Source: Nostoc sp. XA010 (GTDB lineage Bacteria > Cyanobacteriota > Cyanobacteriia > Cyanobacteriales > Nostocaceae). Taken from it: a stretch of 64,000 nt of DNA. The translations under genes were made by a program, and so were the position numbers. Shown here piece by piece: positions 35,884 to 45,023 of this stretch (position 1 is its first letter; every line of letters begins with the position of its first letter). The stretch is from the NCBI RefSeq assembly GCF_020829625.1, contig NZ_JAIVFX010000004.1, positions 141,220 through 205,219 on the forward strand. The letters run 5' to 3'. The notes beneath the pieces are model-generated. The model saw nothing but the letters and a program-made list of their open reading frames with translations, did no database searches and was not told where the DNA came from.

Positions 35884-38265
35884 CTATTCCAGCGTGAAAT
35901 AGAAAATTGAGCCAAAGCCTATGGTAGATTCAACCCAAATTTGGCCGTTATGAAGCTCAACAATCTTCTTAACAATAGCTAGTCCAGCACCTGCTCCTCC
36001 ACCGTACTTTTCCTGAGAGTGGAGCCGCTTAAATAGTCGAAAGATAGTTTCTTCTAGGTGATGCTGTGGAATTCCAATACCGTTATCTCGGATATAAAAG
36101 ATTGGAGATTGGGGATTGGGGATTGGGCATGGAAAAGAGGCAGAGGGGCGGGGTGCTCTTAGCAGAGGGGAAAACTCTTCTCCCTTGCTCCCTGCTCCCT
36201 GCCCCCTGCTCCCCTGCTCCCCTGCTCCCCCTGCTCCCTGCTCCTCTTCTTGAGAAAGGTAGCCAATCTCAACCCATTGCTCTGGCTTGTCGTTGTATTT
36301 AAACGCATTTCCCAGGAGATTACTGAAGACTTCATTAACGAGAACTCGGTCACATTGAACTGTTGGTAAAGGCCGAGGAATACAAATATCCACAAGTCCA
36401 GAGTCTTGGCGACTAGCACGAAAGACTTCAATCACTTGGGTAACTAATTCGTTGAGGTCAGTTGCTTGCTCTCGCAGTTGTGCTTGTCCTAACTGCGATA
36501 ACCGCAGTAGAGCATTAATTAGAGTTTCCATGCGTACAGACAAGGAAATTACTGTTTGCAAGCACTCAATTCCCTCATCATCTAATACTTGGGCATAGTC
36601 TTCTAGCAGCACCGTCGAGAAGTTATAAATTCCCCGCAAAGGCTCTTTGAGGTCATGAGAAGCAGCGTAGGCAAAAGAGGCTAATTCCCGGTTGCTGCGC
36701 TCTAATTCCAGATTGATTTTAGCTAACTCATCCGCCTTAGATAGTACAATACCAACGATCGCATTACTCAGAGCGATCGCACTCTCAAGTTCACAAGCTT
36801 TCCAAGGTAAAGAAGTTAATCTAACCGTTTCTTGCCATTGTTCAAAGGATTTTCGTGGACATAGGATAAGGCTACCATCTGCCTGAGCTTGAATGGATTC
36901 GTTGGGATTACCTGCCCAGTTTACCGTTTGGATAACTTCGGGGCGAAACCAAAGAATATAATAACGCCGGATTTTAGAAATCCGCAGTAGCAGCAAGCCA
37001 CTAGCAGTATCTTTAAATATGAGCGCTTCTGGGTAAAGCTTGGGCAGAGAATCGGTGGAAAACAGGTTATCACTAACTTGGGTATCCGCCCATTCAATTA
37101 ACGCCCGAACTTCATGAATATTCGGTGTTGCTCCTACAAGGGTAATTTCATTATTCAGACAAACTGCTGCCCCAGAAGCACTGACAAGATCGAGCAAACG
37201 GATTTCAGGTTTAATTAAAGCATCAATAAAATTATCTGCCTGGGAAATGGACTCAAGGAAATCAGACTGTAGAGATTTGAGTTTTACCTTATAGTCCCAT
37301 TCCGAATAACTAATTTTGTGCGCTAATTCAGAAGACACAATCTGTCCTAAAAATTCGCACATTTTTAGCACTTCATAAGAAATATACTTTGGTGTTAAAT
37401 GATGACAAGATATTAATCCCCAAAGCTTCTGTTCTTGAATGAGCGAAATCACCAAAAGAGCCTTTACTCCCATATTTTGATGATATTCAGCACAACACGA
37501 ATCAAAACTTCGTAGTACAGAGTAACTTAAGTCAATAGGCTGATGTGTTGTCGGATTTTCCGGTGAAACTAGTTTAACAGGTTCGGCTGTCAAATCGGGG
37601 AGAAATCGTAGAAGGCAGCGCGTGTATAACTCCCTAGCCTGCACTGGAATATCTGTAGCGGGATAGTGGAGTCCTAAATAAGGTGATAAATCTTCTCGTT
37701 TGACTTCTGAAATAACAGAACCCGCTCCCGACTGGTCAAATTTATAGACCATTACCCGATCAAAACCGATGATTTTTTGGACTTCTTGTGCCACTATATG
37801 CAAAAATTCTATCAGGTTTGATGTTCTTTGCATTTTGGCGATCGCTTCACCCGCCAAAGCATGAAAGCCTAAAAAACTCACCTCAGATTTTGAGTCTGTC
37901 GGTTCTAACTCCAGAATCACAGCTTCTTCTGTGCGATGAGCAATAGCGTCAAAATCTCGTTGCCGATGCAAAGTATTTATTGATACTTTGAAAGCATTAG
38001 GAATGCCAATTTTTTTTGCCAAGCACTGCTTTACAGTTTCTATTTGTTGAGCTTCTAGTAAATAGCTCAATGGTTTGCCAAACAACTCTTCTGGTTCTTT
38101 GCCCAAGTGTTCTTGGGTATTGTTGCTAACTTGCAGTATCTCTAGTTGAGTACTGAGTGCCAGTAGAACACCATGAGGTTGAATAAAGCCAGGTATGTGA
38201 ATAGGTTTGCGATCATGGTTAGTCAGAGCAGTAGCTTGGGTAGTAGTAGTTTCAGGCTGGCTCAT
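35884..38265 (-). CDS. Cyanobacterial phytochrome histidine kinase with repeat insert
   Basis: A 793-residue phytochrome: PAS (about 20-130), GAF (about 145-320), PHY (about 335-505), HisKA with SHDLKEPLRGI (His near 536), and HATPase with NLLGNAFKYN and DNGIGIP. The GAF domain keeps the bilin-lyase motif YPATDIP. It has Cys at the Cph1-type attachment position (LRSFDSCC, Cys257), so covalent phycocyanobilin is likely; the next residue, normally His, is Cys258. At the bacteriophytochrome-type N-terminal site (TNxDR-PIHIPG) the residue is His17. A ~50-residue Gly/Gln/Ser-Pro insert near 670-722, from a heptamer element, splits two strands of the ATPase domain. It forms an operon with the Rcp-type regulator. 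Confidence 0.92.
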   Translation of the reverse strand: MSQPETTTTQATALTNHDRKPIHIPGFIQPHGVLLALSTQLEILQVSNNTQEHLGKEPEELFGKPLSYLLEAQQIETVKQCLAKKIGIPNAFKVSINTLHRQRDFDAIAHRTEEAVILELEPTDSKSEVSFLGFHALAGEAIAKMQRTSNLIEFLHIVAQEVQKIIGFDRVMVYKFDQSGAGSVISEVKREDLSPYLGLHYPATDIPVQARELYTRCLLRFLPDLTAEPVKLVSPENPTTHQPIDLSYSVLRSFDSCCAEYHQNMGVKALLVISLIQEQKLWGLISCHHLTPKYISYEVLKMCEFLGQIVSSELAHKISYSEWDYKVKLKSLQSDFLESISQADNFIDALIKPEIRLLDLVSASGAAVCLNNEITLVGATPNIHEVRALIEWADTQVSDNLFSTDSLPKLYPEALIFKDTASGLLLLRISKIRRYYILWFRPEVIQTVNWAGNPNESIQAQADGSLILCPRKSFEQWQETVRLTSLPWKACELESAIALSNAIVGIVLSKADELAKINLELERSNRELASFAYAASHDLKEPLRGIYNFSTVLLEDYAQVLDDEGIECLQTVISLSVRMETLINALLRLSQLGQAQLREQATDLNELVTQVIEVFRASRQDSGLVDICIPRPLPTVQCDRVLVNEVFSNLLGNAFKYNDKPEQWVEIGYLSQEEEQGAGGAGEQGSRGQGAGSKGEEFSPLLRAPRPSASFPCPIPNPQSPIFYIRDNGIGIPQHHLEETIFRLFKRLHSQEKYGGGAGAGLAIVKKIVELHNGQIWVESTIGFGSIFYFTLE
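36100..36256. repeat. Heptamer hairpin element inside the phytochrome gene
   Basis: The left arm has GGGATTG units. A 40-bp core (36135-36174) is identical to that at 10573-10612. The right arm is a long run of TGCTCCC/CTGCTCCC units. It is read through in frame. The peptide from the core (SPLLRAPRPSAS) is the same as in the kinase at 10262-13096, so frame and orientation agree in both genes. Confidence 0.87.
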
Positions 38266-38430
38266 AAATCAACTTATGTAAAGCTGATTTTTACAATAGC
38301 GCAATTAAATGTCACATTTCTTTAAAGTATATGCCGATAAGGATGAATGCGAAGAAATTTTGTAAATGTTATTCACAAAACAAGGGTATTTACTGCGACT
38401 GAGTAATTTCTGTATTCAGCATTAATTGCA

Positions 38431-38481
38431 GCTCTTTAGGGATTTTTAATGGTTGCTCTATTTCCGCCGTCGCGTACTAGC
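38431..38481. repeat. Dispersed repeat, second copy
   Basis: GCTCTTTAGGGATTTTTAAT, running on to GGTTGCTCTATTTCCGCC, closely matches 21508-21562. The remainder of the 310-bp gap before parD holds this repeat and the parD control region. Confidence 0.65.
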
Positions 38482-38521
38482 CCTTTGCTTCTGCTCTTTG
38501 CGAAAAGTTCCACTGGCTAGT

Positions 38522-38560
38522 AATAACAAAGATTGTTATTATAATGTCTATTATTGTTAT
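38522..38560 (+). promoter_or_regulatory. Probable ParD operator and promoter
   Basis: A perfect inverted repeat AATAACAA-AGA-TTGTTATT (38522-38540) is followed by a third half-site TTGTTAT (38554-38560), just before the parD start. A TATAAT box (38540-38545) overlaps the right arm. Type II antitoxins of this kind repress their own operon by binding such palindromes, so this is the likely autoregulatory site. Confidence 0.7.
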
Positions 38561-38574
38561 AAAGAAATAGACAC

Positions 38575-38841
38575 ATGAATATTTCGCTTACTCCTGAGTT
38601 GGAAGCCTTCGTCCAAATACAGGTTGAGTCCGGCTTGTACGCTTCTCAAAGCGAGGTAATTCGGGAGGGGTTGCGTCTTTTAAAACGCTTTAATGACCAT
38701 TCCGAGGAATATAAATTGTGGCTCAATGAGCAAATTGCTATCGGTCTTTCAGAGCTTGATAATGCACAAGGTCTTCCCCAAGAAGGTGCGCGAGAGCGCA
38801 TCCGCAACAAGGCGCGACAATTGATCAAAAAATCGTTGTGA
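38575..38841 (+). CDS. parD: ParD-type antitoxin
   Basis: An 88-residue protein with the ribbon-helix-helix N-terminus of ParD (MNISLTPELEAFVQIQV ... ASQSEVIREGLRLL), which binds DNA as a dimer. The C-terminal half is acidic and extended, to wrap the toxin. Its stop codon overlaps the start of the toxin gene (GTGA, 38838-38841), so the pair is translationally coupled. Confidence 0.92.
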   Translation: MNISLTPELEAFVQIQVESGLYASQSEVIREGLRLLKRFNDHSEEYKLWLNEQIAIGLSELDNAQGLPQEGARERIRNKARQLIKKSL

Positions 38842-39146
38842 CAAACCCAAAACTTTATATTCTCTCGCCGCAAGCAGAGAACGACCTTGCGGGAATTTAT
38901 GCCTATATCGCGCGAGATAATCCAGATGCTGCCGAACGGATTCTAGACAAGCTTCTTTCTGCCTGTGAATTACTGACAGACAACTCCGGAATAGGACAGT
39001 ACCGTTACGACTTGACTCCGCTTCCTGTCCGGTTCTGGTTGGTGCAGCCTCGATATTTCCTGATATACCGAGGTGAAAACCCTGTTGAAATCGTGCGTGT
39101 ACTCGCAGCAAACATGGACATTGCGCGGGAACTCGCCGGAGAATAA
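38838..39146 (+). CDS. parE: ParE-type toxin
   Basis: A 102-residue RelE/ParE-superfamily toxin starting at GTG. Family features are LSPQAENDLAGIYAYIARDNP at the N-terminus, IGQYRYDLTPLPVRFWLV in the middle and YFLIYRGENPVEIVRVL near the end. ParE toxins typically poison DNA gyrase. Unlike the toxin at the left end of the window this one is intact. Confidence 0.92.
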   Translation: MTNPKLYILSPQAENDLAGIYAYIARDNPDAAERILDKLLSACELLTDNSGIGQYRYDLTPLPVRFWLVQPRYFLIYRGENPVEIVRVLAANMDIARELAGE

Positions 39147-39162
39147 ACAATTAGTTTGTTTA

Positions 39163-39295
39163 TATAGGACTAATATTTGATTTCTGAAAAAACTCGGTAC
39201 ACATCGAAAAGCCTAATTCCTTATTCCCTATTCCCTACTCTCTACTCCCCGCCCACTTGCTTAGATAATTTCAAAAATCAAATACGATTCCTATA
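39163..39295. mobile_element. MITE-like element with imperfect 24-bp terminal inverted repeats
   Basis: The left end TATAGGACTAATATTTGATT (39163 on) and the right end, ending AAATACGATTCCTATA at 39295, are inverted repeats with about four mismatches. Between them lie TTCCCTA/CTACTCC heptamers. The right end stops one base before the stop codon of the minus-strand hydrolase. A half-copy of the end sequence is at 46796-46840. Confidence 0.65.
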
Positions 39296-39296
39296 G

Positions 39297-41072
39297 TCAA
39301 ATAAAAATCATCACATGCAGCAATGCAACACCAATATCCAACATCCAAAATCCGAAGCTGACTATGGTGTTGGGAACTTTTTCTTTTGCAGGTTTGGCTT
39401 CTTTAATATCCAGCAATCGTGCTAATTCAGTTGTATTTAATGACTTGACGAGACTCAAACCAAGCGACTTACTAGAAATGCTTTGAATGTAGGCGGCGTT
39501 AAGGTAGGGCGTGTATTGCGGTCTTCCTACAACATAAGTTTGGAAGAAAGGTAAACTCAAAACATTCATGTAACGACGCGCTTGGGAAGCATCGCCAATC
39601 ATATCGGCAGGTAATGCTACTTGTTGATTTGTGGGGTTGCCATTGCCAATAGTGGAAAAGTGAGTGCCACCTACAAGCATGACGAGATATTTTTGTGAAT
39701 TCGCCAACCAGGAGAAAGGTAAAATTTGCTCGGATAAAGCTGGTGCAACTGTATCATCACTACTGCTGACAATCATCACTGGAGTTTTGATTTGACTTAA
39801 GCCAGCTTTGCCGAAAATAGAACTAGTAATGGGATTAACTGCGATCGCAGCTTTCACTCTCTCATCCCGCAGGTTATAATCTTTGCCAGACTTGCTGATG
39901 CTCAATTCTAAAGCGCGACACTGGAGCATTAAAGACATATTCCAGGTATTTTGCAGTGCTGCTGGTTGACAGTCAAGTTTTAGCTGTTCAAAGTTGATTT
40001 TAGCGCCTGCCAGGGCTAAGGCTGTGTAGCCTCCCAAAGATTGACCAAATACTCCGACTTGTTGCAGATTTAACCGACCTTTAAACCGTGAATCAGATTG
40101 ATTACCTTTTTCCAATTGATTCAAGATATATGTTATGTCCATTGGTCGGTTTTGAAATTCACCTGGTTCTGCTATTTCATTGACGCGTCCTTTTAATAGA
40201 GAACGCAATTGTTTAGCATCACTACCAGGATGATTGGGAACGACGACGGCAAATCCGTAAGAAGCTAGATGCGTAGCTAAATATTGAAAGTTGCTGCTAT
40301 CTAAACCCAAGCCGTGAGAAATCACAATTACGGGTGCAGCATTCTGGACATTGGGAATATAAACATCAGTTAATAAAAGCCGATTGCGCGTTGAGTCAAA
40401 AAACTTTTGGGTGTATTTTTGCGACTTAAACTTTCCCGGAACCTTTAAATCGGGTAATTGCGATAAATTTGGTTCTTTGATGGTAACAGCTTCTATTTTA
40501 GACTTTTGCGAAACTGCTGCGATCGCCCGATGAGTTTGGTTAACAAGTTTGTCTAATTCCGTAGCTATTTCTAAAGTCTGCGCTACGTCAAGGCGAATGC
40601 TGCTGCTGGGATATTTACGCAACACATTCAATAGTGTCAAGCCTTCCGATTCACCAGAGGCTAAAATTAGCGCCGAACGCAAAGCACCAAATCCTGGTTC
40701 TGAATGACTGGTTTTGATAATTTGCGCCAACCGATGCAGCAACAACTCTCCTTGGGGTGTGTAGAGAAGTTGTGAAACTACTACCGGACTAACTTTCACA
40801 CGATTAAGTAAAATCTGCCGCAATTCTTGAAGCTCTTGAAGAGGCAGATATTGCTGATAGGCTGCCAAGTCTTCGTTAATTACACCTGTTTTGGCATAGT
40901 TTTCTAAAGTAGTGACTGAAATGGAAAGCTCTAAAGCTGAATAAGATGCATAAATCCGCTCTGCTGCCAAGATAGAATTGCTAATTCCAAACGTTGGCAG
41001 CACCATTGAAAGAACCAGCAATAGAGAGTTTTTTCTCAGGGTGCTGGCCCAATTACCAAACAAACTATTCAT
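39297..41072 (-). CDS. DUF1400 alpha/beta hydrolase, exported
   Basis: A 591-residue protein. A signal-type hydrophobic segment lies near residues 18-36 (ending SILAAERIY). The cyanobacterial DUF1400 domain follows (about 38-165: IYASYSALELSISVTTLENY ... LLYTPQGELLL). The hydrolase domain has VISHGLGLDSSNF, nucleophile elbow GQSLGGYTAL (Ser near 345) and the PVMIVSSSDDTVAP acid region, with the likely His in VGGTHFST. It resembles cyanobacterial dienelactone-hydrolase-like esterases and PAF-acetylhydrolase-type enzymes. Location is probably periplasmic or outer membrane. A C-terminal hydrophobic tail follows (FWMLDIGVALLHVMIFI). Confidence 0.85.
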   Translation of the reverse strand: MNSLFGNWASTLRKNSLLLVLSMVLPTFGISNSILAAERIYASYSALELSISVTTLENYAKTGVINEDLAAYQQYLPLQELQELRQILLNRVKVSPVVVSQLLYTPQGELLLHRLAQIIKTSHSEPGFGALRSALILASGESEGLTLLNVLRKYPSSSIRLDVAQTLEIATELDKLVNQTHRAIAAVSQKSKIEAVTIKEPNLSQLPDLKVPGKFKSQKYTQKFFDSTRNRLLLTDVYIPNVQNAAPVIVISHGLGLDSSNFQYLATHLASYGFAVVVPNHPGSDAKQLRSLLKGRVNEIAEPGEFQNRPMDITYILNQLEKGNQSDSRFKGRLNLQQVGVFGQSLGGYTALALAGAKINFEQLKLDCQPAALQNTWNMSLMLQCRALELSISKSGKDYNLRDERVKAAIAVNPITSSIFGKAGLSQIKTPVMIVSSSDDTVAPALSEQILPFSWLANSQKYLVMLVGGTHFSTIGNGNPTNQQVALPADMIGDASQARRYMNVLSLPFFQTYVVGRPQYTPYLNAAYIQSISSKSLGLSLVKSLNTTELARLLDIKEAKPAKEKVPNTIVSFGFWMLDIGVALLHVMIFI

Positions 41073-41467
41073 CGCTCAACTGTTTCGGTACTCTGGTTTT
41101 ATCAGGTGTTGGCTTTGGTAGTTATTCTGGCGCCCTGCTTGGTTTACTTAAAGTTATTAGCCTGAATTTTATCAAAACAGAATTTAGGAGTCAGTAGTTA
41201 GAATCTTGTAGTAATTAATTCTGACTCCTGAATTCTGAATTCTTCTTCAAGAATTTTCTCTTGGCTATCAATTCAAAAATCAGATCCTACAGAGTCACAC
41301 AGATGGTTAAAGTATCCATCTTATAAGAGGCTGACCCCGTAGTTTGCCTTCACTAGTAAATCATAACAAATAAAAAATGCTCTGCCTCAGTATTAATGTT
41401 GTAGCTTTGAAGATGGCACGATTTTACTAGATGAAAAACCCAGTACTAATCCTGAAAAGTATTCTTA
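41073..41467. other. Intergenic region, no gene seen
   Basis: About 395 bp. It includes an AATTCTGAATTC-type repeat near 41218-41242 and otherwise AT-rich sequence. Promoters of the flanking minus-strand hydrolase should lie at its left side. No gene is supported. Confidence 0.5.
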
Positions 41468-42391
41468 TTAATTAGCTTTTCCCAAAGCGATCGCTACTGA
41501 ACCTGTGACTACTAAACCGGCTCCTAATATTGCGATGGAAGTGAAGTTTTCTGATGGTATCCAATTAGGTGCAATAACTGATACAACTGCAACTGATATT
41601 AATGTCACAATGGGAGCTAAAGCTATTACTGCACTCACTCGTGATGCTTCCCAATGTTCTAATGATTCGGCAAAAGCACCGTAAGCGATTAAAGTATTCA
41701 AAGCACAAAAAACGAGTATTAATAAATGGAAGCTATCAAGTATAAAAAGTGATTGAATTTTGGCTAAAGGAGTGAATAATAAAGCACAGCCCCCATAAAT
41801 AATCAGCATGATGCTAGGGGAAGATAAAGATTGTAATAGCTGCTTTTGTGCCAAAGCATAAATAGCCCATGACGTTGCTCCTAGCGCAATCAAGACACTA
41901 CCTAGTATGTATGTGCCAGGCGCTGTAATTAAATTTGCTAGTTGTTCTCGAAAAAATAAAACATAACCGCAAATCATTACACTGACACCAATCCATTGAT
42001 ACAGCCGATAACGTTCTTTAAAAATCACTAACCCTCCGAAACCTAATAAAAGGGTAGATAATTGAATGAGAACTTCAGCGTTAGCAGGTGATGTTAGTGC
42101 TAAACCTTGCATGAAGAGAAAGTAATTAATCCCTAAGAAGAGGGTAGCGATCGCTAATAATTTCCAAGAAGCAGAACGCAGTTCTTCTAACTTTGGTAAT
42201 TTACCGCGTATTCCTAAATACACAGCAAGCAGTAAAAAAGATATCAAAAAGCGAAACCAAATGACTGTGTAGACATCAAGTACTTGCAGAGCGATCGCCA
42301 GAGCAATAGGTAAAATTCCCCACAATAAAACCGTTAATAGCGATAACACTAGCCCTAAGCGCCAGCGACCAGAACTTTGATGTAGTGGCAT
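41468..42391 (-). CDS. EamA-family drug/metabolite transporter
   Basis: A 307-residue inner membrane protein with ten hydrophobic helices in two EamA repeats (helix 1 near 12-36, VLLWGILPIALAIAL; second repeat starting near residue 165). The repeats share features such as YFLFMQGLALTSPANAEVL and its counterpart AYGAFAESLEHWEASRVSAV. Members export or import metabolites, amino acids or nucleotide derivatives; the substrate cannot be predicted. The gene is monocistronic on the minus strand, divergent from the peroxidase-like gene. Confidence 0.88.
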   Translation of the reverse strand: MPLHQSSGRWRLGLVLSLLTVLLWGILPIALAIALQVLDVYTVIWFRFLISFLLLAVYLGIRGKLPKLEELRSASWKLLAIATLFLGINYFLFMQGLALTSPANAEVLIQLSTLLLGFGGLVIFKERYRLYQWIGVSVMICGYVLFFREQLANLITAPGTYILGSVLIALGATSWAIYALAQKQLLQSLSSPSIMLIIYGGCALLFTPLAKIQSLFILDSFHLLILVFCALNTLIAYGAFAESLEHWEASRVSAVIALAPIVTLISVAVVSVIAPNWIPSENFTSIAILGAGLVVTGSVAIALGKAN

Positions 42392-42672
42392 TCCAATATT
42401 TTACCCAAAGTAGGGCTGATGATAAATTAAACGTATCGAATTTGTATAGCTAAATTTTATCAAGCTCTTGTAGATAAAGTATGTTAATAGCCTGGTGAAT
42501 GCAAGTTAAATGTAGAATATCTTACCTACCTTACTGAATTTATTTATAGTCTGATAGCGTTTTTTGATCACATAAAATTTGTAAATTGTCTAATTACTTT
42601 ACAGGAATATTACATTTGAAATTTCATTCAAGATGTATAATTTTGTCGCTGTTGTTTTACCAAAAAAAACTT

Positions 42673-44955
42673 ATGGGGATTATACCCATAATAAGCTTAG
42701 TAGTCTTTATTACTAGCTTATCAATTTATTTGCTACTGACCTCAAGAGGTCGGTTTTTACTTAAATCTTTGGTGACAAAAATAAAACGCCAAGGGTGGAA
42801 ATTCAGGAATAACAAGATTAACTACCTGAGATCAAGATTTTCAAAGACTATAACAATTGCTGCCATTATTCTGGCAGCAGTAATAGCTGGAAATACTGTA
42901 TCCGCCCAGGTTACGCCGCCGCCTCTAACTTCGCTCAAAAGCGTATCGGTTCCAGAGCCTAACAATCTAGGAGACTTTGTAAAAGACAAAGTAGCTGCAA
43001 TCAAGTTAGGAAAGGCTCTTTTCTGGGATATGCAAGTTGGCAGCGACGGAAAGACCTCCTGTGCTAGTTGTCACTTCCATGCTGGAGCTGACAATAGATC
43101 CAAAAATCAGATTTCCCCTGGGCTTTTGCGGATTAACGCTAATGGTACAGTGAACCCGGATACAGTTTTTGATGTAGGTGGTGGGCCAAACTACCAGCTT
43201 AAACCGGGAGATTTTCCCTTCCACAAACTGTCAAACCCGAATGATCCTAAAACCGTTGTATCTGACCGAAATGATGTCAGTTCCTCTCAGGGGGTCTTCA
43301 ATGCTAAGTTTGTTGATGTTAAACCTGGTAGCGCGGAAGACGAAGTAAAAAACGAGCTAGATCCGGTGTTTAACGTGGGAGGTACAAATGTGCGCCGCGT
43401 CCAGCCGCGTAACACCCCAACGGTGATTAATGCAGCATTCAACTTTCGCAACTTTTGGGATGGAAGGGCAGAGAACATCTTTAATGGGGTGAATCCCTTC
43501 GGTTTAAGAGACCCTAACGCCTCTGTAGTGAAAGCAGAAAACCCAAATCAACTCAAATTTGTCAAAATCAGACTAAATAATTCGTCTTTGGCTTCTCAGG
43601 CGCTTGGGCCGCCACTGAGTTCCTTCGAGTTGTCGGCTGATGGTCGCACTTTTCAAGAAATTGGTGATAAGTTCGGGCGAATTGACAACAAAAAATCTTT
43701 CAGCAAACTGTCGGTAGATAATGTAGATAATCTTGCTGATACTCTGGTTGGCCCGCTACTCAATTCGGTTGATGAACTTACTGGTAATTTGGCGCAAATT
43801 GGCAACAGTAAATCTATCAGCACACTGCTGCAAAATGTTCTGTCAATTAGAGGTACAAAGCTCCCCCGAGTCCTGGGGCAAAAGTTATCTCGCCTCAGAC
43901 CGCTAGGCAAACAGGTTGTGCATCCACAAGACAGCGTTTTAGGTGCAGACAGTAGATCGCCTCAGCCCGGGCTGAAGGATAAAACCTACGACCAGCTGAT
44001 TAAAGATGCCTTTAAGCCAGAGTGGTGGAAGTCTAATCGACTCATCCAAGTTGATTCTGAAGGTAAACGGACTTTTGTCAACAGCGCTGATAACTCTTCT
44101 CAAACCGATGAGTACACACTGTTGGAGTATAACTTCTCGCTGTTCTTTGGGCTGGCAATTCAGTTGTACGAGTCTACACTCATTGCCAACGATACGCCTT
44201 TTGATCGCTTCTTGGCAGGAAACACCACAGCCCTTACGCAGCAGCAGCAACTAGGTAAAGACCTGTTTCAGGGCAAAGCTCTGTGTATTGGTTGCCATGC
44301 TGGATCAGAATTAACAGCTGCTTCAGTGAGCAGCGTAGCTAAAGACGGACGAATCAAACGTGCGCCGTTTGGTGCAAAATCCCCTGAAGACAATGGCTTC
44401 TTCAATATCGGCGTTCGACCTGTTACGGACGACCCCGGTTTGGGTGCTAATGACGGTTTACAAGGTAATAATCCGCTTTCAGAGGCACGATTGGCTCAGT
44501 TAGGGAAATTTCAACTTCTCCTAGGCCAAAACCCCCCCACCCTCAATCCACCGTTGACTTCTAGTGAAAAAGTGATTGCAGACGGAGCTTTCAAAGCGCC
44601 TGGACTTCGCAATGTCGAACTCACTGGTCCCTACTTCCACAATGGAGGTCAAGCGACTTTAGAGCAAGTGATTGATTTTTACAATCGAGGTGGTGACTTT
44701 GGCGCTCTTCCCGCACTGAATCTTTCACCAGAAGAAAAACAGCAATTGGTCGCCTTTTTAAAGGGACTGACTGATGACCGAGTTAGGTTAGAGAAAGCGC
44801 CTTTTGATCATCCGCAACTTTTCGTTCCCAATGGACATCCGGGTAATCAGACATCCGTTAATGACGATGGTACGGGCAAAGCTACAGATAGCTTACTGGA
44901 AATTCCTGCTGTTGGTAGGAATGGTGGTAGTGCTATACGAAATTTCTTGAACTAA
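42673..44955 (+). CDS. Diheme cytochrome c peroxidase-like (MauG/CcpA-type) protein
   Basis: A 761-residue exported protein. The ATG at 42673 opens a membrane segment (GIIPIISLVVFITSLSIYLLL), and a second hydrophobic segment (about 62-78) ends VSAQ. Two CxxCH heme sites are present: CASCH at residues 130-134 and CIGCH at 538-542. Conserved blocks are NTPTVINAAFNFRNFWDGRA and GPYFHNGGQATLEQVIDFY. With nearly 400 residues between the hemes it is longer than classical CcpA (about 330 residues in all), with an insert around 280-420. It probably reduces H2O2 or oxidises a substrate on the outer face of the membrane. An in-frame TTG upstream is not needed. Confidence 0.85.
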   Translation: MGIIPIISLVVFITSLSIYLLLTSRGRFLLKSLVTKIKRQGWKFRNNKINYLRSRFSKTITIAAIILAAVIAGNTVSAQVTPPPLTSLKSVSVPEPNNLGDFVKDKVAAIKLGKALFWDMQVGSDGKTSCASCHFHAGADNRSKNQISPGLLRINANGTVNPDTVFDVGGGPNYQLKPGDFPFHKLSNPNDPKTVVSDRNDVSSSQGVFNAKFVDVKPGSAEDEVKNELDPVFNVGGTNVRRVQPRNTPTVINAAFNFRNFWDGRAENIFNGVNPFGLRDPNASVVKAENPNQLKFVKIRLNNSSLASQALGPPLSSFELSADGRTFQEIGDKFGRIDNKKSFSKLSVDNVDNLADTLVGPLLNSVDELTGNLAQIGNSKSISTLLQNVLSIRGTKLPRVLGQKLSRLRPLGKQVVHPQDSVLGADSRSPQPGLKDKTYDQLIKDAFKPEWWKSNRLIQVDSEGKRTFVNSADNSSQTDEYTLLEYNFSLFFGLAIQLYESTLIANDTPFDRFLAGNTTALTQQQQLGKDLFQGKALCIGCHAGSELTAASVSSVAKDGRIKRAPFGAKSPEDNGFFNIGVRPVTDDPGLGANDGLQGNNPLSEARLAQLGKFQLLLGQNPPTLNPPLTSSEKVIADGAFKAPGLRNVELTGPYFHNGGQATLEQVIDFYNRGGDFGALPALNLSPEEKQQLVAFLKGLTDDRVRLEKAPFDHPQLFVPNGHPGNQTSVNDDGTGKATDSLLEIPAVGRNGGSAIRNFLN

Positions 44956-44988
44956 TACCATTTCACGAAATAGCTGATACCGATAGAT

Positions 44989-45020
44989 ATGTAGGGGCGT
45001 ACAGATGTACGCCCCTACAT
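44989..45020. terminator. Perfect 14-bp hairpin between convergent genes
   Basis: ATGTAGGGGCGTAC and GTACGCCCCTACAT flank the four-base loop AGAT. It lies 34 bp after the peroxidase gene and just after the stop of the convergent beta-lactamase-like gene, so it may terminate both. The same GTAGGGGCG sequence is a common dispersed repeat in such genomes. Confidence 0.65.
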
Positions 45021-45023
45021 TTA

